NCBI RefSeq assembly: GCF_900230185.1
Contig: NZ_OCSR01000002.1
Span: forward strand, 1,922,001-1,986,000
Direction: 5' to 3'
DNA: 64,000 nt
From: Burkholderia sp. OK233
Lineage (GTDB): Bacteria > Pseudomonadota > Gammaproteobacteria > Burkholderiales > Burkholderiaceae
The notes below the pieces were generated by a model. That model saw only the letters and a list, made by a program, of their open reading frames with translations, ran no database searches and was not told the DNA's origin. Shown piece by piece: positions 61,394 through 64,000 of the stretch. Numbering within the stretch: position 1 is the first letter of the stretch; every line of letters begins with the position of its first letter. The position numbers and the translations under genes are program-made.

Positions 61394-62185
61394 ATGATCG
61401 TCGAGCGTATCTGGACTGGCAATGCCTACCGCAACTTCAACTACCTGATTGCATGTCCGGAAACCGGCGAAGCACTTGCCATCGACCCTCTGGACCATGA
61501 AAAGTGCCTCGCCGCCGCGAAGGCCAACGGTTGGCAGATCACCCAGATCCTCAACACCCACGAGCACCGGGACCACACCGGCGGCAACGAAGCGATGGTG
61601 GCGGCCACTGGCGCCAGGCTGCTCGCTCATTTCAAGGCCGGCGCACGCATCGCTGGGGTGGACCGCGGTGTCAAGGCCGGAGACGTCATCAAAGTCGGGA
61701 AGCGGGTCGAACTCGAATGCATGGACACGCCGGGTCACACCATGTGCCACATCTGCCTGCGATCACATACCGACCAGCCGGCGCTGTTTTCCGGCGACAC
61801 CCTTTTCAATGCGGGCGCCGGCAATTGCCACAACGGAGGCGATCCGAGCGAGCTGTATGCCACGTTTGTGGGCCAGCTCGCCAAACTGCCGGATAACACG
61901 AGGATCTACCCCGGGCATGACTACGTTGAAAACAATCTGAGGTTCACGCTGTCGCTCGAGCCGGAAAACGCGGCTGCCCGGGCCCTGCTTCCCAGCGTGG
62001 CCGCTCATGACCCGAAGACCTCGATCGTCACCACGCTCAAGGATGAACAGCAATTCAACACCTTCTTCCGGCTCACAAGCGCAAGCGTGATCGCCAGGTT
62101 GCGGGAAAGCTTCCCGGATCTCCCGGAAGAACCCGATGCCAGGACGGTGTTTCTCAAGCTTCGCGAGTTGCGCAACAGGTGGTGA
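61394..62185 (+). CDS. MBL-fold hydroxyacylglutathione hydrolase-like protein
   Basis: 263 aa from the ATG at 61394 with CGGGAGC before it. The metal-binding motif THEHRDHTGG supplies His56, His58, Asp60 and His61; PGHTMCHICL, SGDTLFNAGAGNCHNGGDPSELY and YPGHDYVENNL provide the remaining ligands of the glyoxalase II type. It would cleave S-lactoylglutathione or a related thioester in the cytoplasm. The C-terminal helical extension ends VFLKLRELRN as in glyoxalase II-like proteins. A methyltransferase gene follows on the same strand. Confidence 0.88.
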   Translation: MIVERIWTGNAYRNFNYLIACPETGEALAIDPLDHEKCLAAAKANGWQITQILNTHEHRDHTGGNEAMVAATGARLLAHFKAGARIAGVDRGVKAGDVIKVGKRVELECMDTPGHTMCHICLRSHTDQPALFSGDTLFNAGAGNCHNGGDPSELYATFVGQLAKLPDNTRIYPGHDYVENNLRFTLSLEPENAAARALLPSVAAHDPKTSIVTTLKDEQQFNTFFRLTSASVIARLRESFPDLPEEPDARTVFLKLRELRNRW

Positions 62186-62298
62186 TGCAGCAGGGCGCGG
62201 AGCGTTGTTCATCCTGTTCGGCGCGCAACCTACCACGGCCGATGACACCGGAGGTACGACGTAGTCGTGCGGGAAATGCCCCGAGATATACTTCCTGC

Positions 62299-62931
62299 AT
62301 GGAACTCGACCCCCGCGACCTCGATAAGATCAGTGCCGTCACGTTGCAGCACTACGACGCGCACGCGGAAGATTTCCGCGACGGCACGTACGACCACGAC
62401 GTCACGCAGAACATCGCGGCGCTGCTGCGCCATATCGAAGTCGAGCCGCCTCTTACGATTCTGGATTTTGGCTGCGGGCCGGGGCGTGATCTCAAGGCCT
62501 TCACCACGCTTGGCCATCGCGCGGTCGGCCTCGATGGCGCCGAGCGCTTCGTTGCAATGGCGCGTGACGCGACTGGCTGCGACGTCTGGCAGCAGGATTT
62601 CCTGCATCTCGATTTGCCGGCCGCGCACTTTGACGGCATTTTCGCCAACGCCGCGCTGTTCCATGTCCCGAGTCAGGCGTTGCCGCGCGTGTTGCGGCAA
62701 TTGCACGCGACGCTGAAGCTCGGCGGCGTGCTGTTCAGTTCCAACCCGCGCGGCACGAATCAGGAAGGCTGGAGCCACGGCCGCTACGGCGTCTTCCATG
62801 ATCTCGAAGCATGGCGCCGATATATGGCGGACTCGGGTTTCGTCGAAATCGAGCACTATTACCGGCCCGCCGGCTTGCCGCGTGAGCGGCAGCCGTGGCT
62901 CGCCAGCGTGTGGCGCAAGCCGGTTGCCTGA
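62299..62931 (+). CDS. Class I SAM-dependent methyltransferase
   Basis: 210 aa. The start is placed at the ATG at 62299 because homologous proteins begin near ISAVTLQHYDAHAEDFRDGTYDHDV. The motif I is ILDFGCGPGRDLKAF, motif II GLDGAERFVAMAR, and then DVWQQDFLHLDLPAAHFDGIFANAALFHVPSQALPRVLRQL, all typical. The end GLPRERQPWLASVWRKP is conserved in this small subgroup. Substrate unknown. It lies 113 bp after the MBL gene. Confidence 0.88.
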   Translation: MELDPRDLDKISAVTLQHYDAHAEDFRDGTYDHDVTQNIAALLRHIEVEPPLTILDFGCGPGRDLKAFTTLGHRAVGLDGAERFVAMARDATGCDVWQQDFLHLDLPAAHFDGIFANAALFHVPSQALPRVLRQLHATLKLGGVLFSSNPRGTNQEGWSHGRYGVFHDLEAWRRYMADSGFVEIEHYYRPAGLPRERQPWLASVWRKPVA

Positions 62932-63379
62932 ACGCCAGGGGGCTGTTCCACCGGATGCCCGGGTTGGGTTTGGCAAATCCTTGCGTTCAAGCCGCTTTGA
63001 TGCAGCGCAAAGCAGCCGATTTGCAACGGTGTCCATCGCGCAGAGAAACGGCCAGTCGTGGATCTCGCACAATCGGCAGAAGCGGGGACGCCTGTCGTCG
63101 GTCGCGACAGGCGGAGTGCGGCCACGAAGCGTCATTCGTACGCACCGTTGCCCCGAAGTTCAGACGTCGGATCCACCGCAGAAAGCGGCCACTCAATTCG
63201 CGACGATGAACGTTGCTTCATCGGCCTTTGCATGGGTGCGCGGCGGCTCCCGCCGTTTCAATCGCAATCGGAGACGGCGGAGACGGAATGGCGTCCTTTG
63301 CTTGCAGGAAGCTGATCAACATCCACGGTAACGCCGTCGCGCCCCTGTCTGATTTCGCAGAAGTGCAGATCATGCACCT
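62932..63379. other. Gene-free stretch
   Basis: No supported gene in 448 bp between the convergent methyltransferase and CoA-transferase genes. Confidence 0.4.
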
Positions 63380-64000
63380 TCACCGCGTCAACCATTCGGG
63401 CTTGCTCGAACCCCGTGGCGAGAGCACCGTCCTGAAGGCCCCGGGAGTCTTCGACAAGACCACCTGGTCGGTCATGCCCTGATATGTACCCAGCGGAGTC
63501 TCTGCCGTGAACAGATCGGGGGTGACGTAGGCGTGCTCGTCGGAAGATCCGGCGGTCGCCCGGGCATAGTCCCTGTCGAAGATGCCGAGCGAGAACAGCC
63601 ACAGCACGGTTCGGGTCAGAGAAACGGTGACTCGATAGCTGCCACCCTCGATCGCACGCCGGCGCAGCGCCGCGAGTACGCCGACCGTGCCGAGCCAACC
63701 CACCACGTTGTCGACAATGGGGATGATCGGCGGCGATTTCGGACGTGCGAGTGTACCTTCGACAGCGAACAGCCCCGAGACCGCCGCGCCGATTTCATCG
63801 AATCCCGGACGATACTTCCAGGGACCCTTGGCGCCGTGAAGCAGGACACTGGCATGGATCAACCCAGGCTTCCTGCCGCAGAGCTCCTCGGCCTCGAGAC
63901 CATGGCGTTCCAGATAGCCCGGACGCTTGTTCGCGAAGAAGACATCGGCATCCTTCAGCAGGAGATCGAATTTCGCGCGATCCTCCTTCGAGTAGTCCAG
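63380..64000 (-). CDS. CoA-transferase family III (CaiB/BaiF) protein, N-terminus outside window
   Basis: The frame is open to the right edge. Visible are LDYSKEDRAKFDLLLKDADVFFANKRPGYLERHGLEAEELCGRKPGLIHASVLLHG, the conserved family segment after the catalytic Asp region, then PWKYRPGFDEIGAAVSGL and PPIIPIVDNVVGWLGTVGVLAALRRRAIEGGSYRVTVSLTRT. The C-terminus SPRGSSKPEWLTR ends at 63380. It transfers CoA between carboxylic acids. At least 207 residues are inside the window, about half of the usual 400. Confidence 0.88.
   Translation of the reverse strand: MDYSKEDRAKFDLLLKDADVFFANKRPGYLERHGLEAEELCGRKPGLIHASVLLHGAKGPWKYRPGFDEIGAAVSGLFAVEGTLARPKSPPIIPIVDNVVGWLGTVGVLAALRRRAIEGGSYRVTVSLTRTVLWLFSLGIFDRDYARATAGSSDEHAYVTPDLFTAETPLGTYQGMTDQVVLSKTPGAFRTVLSPRGSSKPEWLTR

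Noticed and set aside
63213..63482. Plus-strand frames at the 3' end of the CoA-transferase gene
   Set aside because: They overlap the well-supported minus-strand gene and have no homologous features.

Overview
The window is GC-rich, tightly packed Gram-negative chromosome, most like the accessory part of a Burkholderiaceae replicon (Paraburkholderia, Caballeronia or Burkholderia). The basis is the Burkholderia-type trimeric porin next to a membrane PQQ glucose dehydrogenase, the Burkholderia-style Pal lipoprotein sequence, the chrBAC chromate cluster, many LysR, TetR and AraC regulator plus SDR cassettes, and IS701 and IS1182 elements. The genus assignment is inference. No rRNA or tRNA gene was seen.

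Layout. 1-2.9 kb: a partial sugar-epimerase-type SDR divergent from a TetR regulator, then a secreted beta-propeller protein. 3.1-7.2 kb: chromate resistance operon chrB-chrA-Tat-exported SOD-Cj0069-like ATP-grasp protein, behind a 34-bp palindrome. 7.7-9.7 kb: Tat-type FAD amine oxidase overlapping a cytochrome c. 9.8-13.2 kb (minus): GH27 lipoprotein plus SASA-type esterase. 14.2-14.9 kb: a Tlde1-like T6SS L,D-transpeptidase effector gene with a nonsense codon inside its catalytic motif, and its small membrane partner. 15.1-16.8 kb: divergent TetR and NmrA-like pair. 17.1-20.9 kb: an island with a large serine recombinase, a small coiled-coil protein and a RepB-C-domain protein in one overlapping operon, with an unidentified minus-strand gene on one side and a pepN fragment on the other.

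21.9-30.8 kb: small conserved gene, MFS exporter, second Pal-like lipoprotein, two divergent-type CLC anion transporters with a coupled 84-aa protein and a MarR regulator, and a DUF4336 protein. 31.1-33.1 kb: IS1182 remnant and an intact 1.5-kb IS701 element with a TTAG target duplication. 33.2-37.5 kb: LysR regulator divergent from an RraA-like aldolase, an MFS transporter and an FMN 2-hydroxyacid dehydrogenase, which together look like a 2-hydroxyacid uptake and breakdown operon. 37.6-38.3 kb: broken SRAP gene and a 148-bp MITE whose ends match the IS1182 remnant. 38.5-40.8 kb: LysR, SDR and ArsR genes. 41.4-42.1 kb: P4-satellite-like remnant with a structured C4-like RNA and one CDS. 42.5-50.1 kb: Ohr, two-TM K+ channel, Gcd glucose dehydrogenase, porin and a UPF0182 giant membrane protein. 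50.1-54.2 kb: orphan XRE regulator, three SDRs and a divergent AraC regulator. 54.2-56.9 kb: trans-3-hydroxyproline dehydratase, PhzF and RidA. 57.2-64 kb: secreted beta-propeller protein, HtrA-like protease plus LuxR regulator, tandem ABM protein, MBL-fold hydrolase, methyltransferase and a partial CoA-transferase.

The most unusual parts are the recombinase/RepB-C module, the nonsense-mutated Tlde1 locus, the C4-like RNA locus, the paired CLC transporters with different key residues, and the MITE linked to IS1182.
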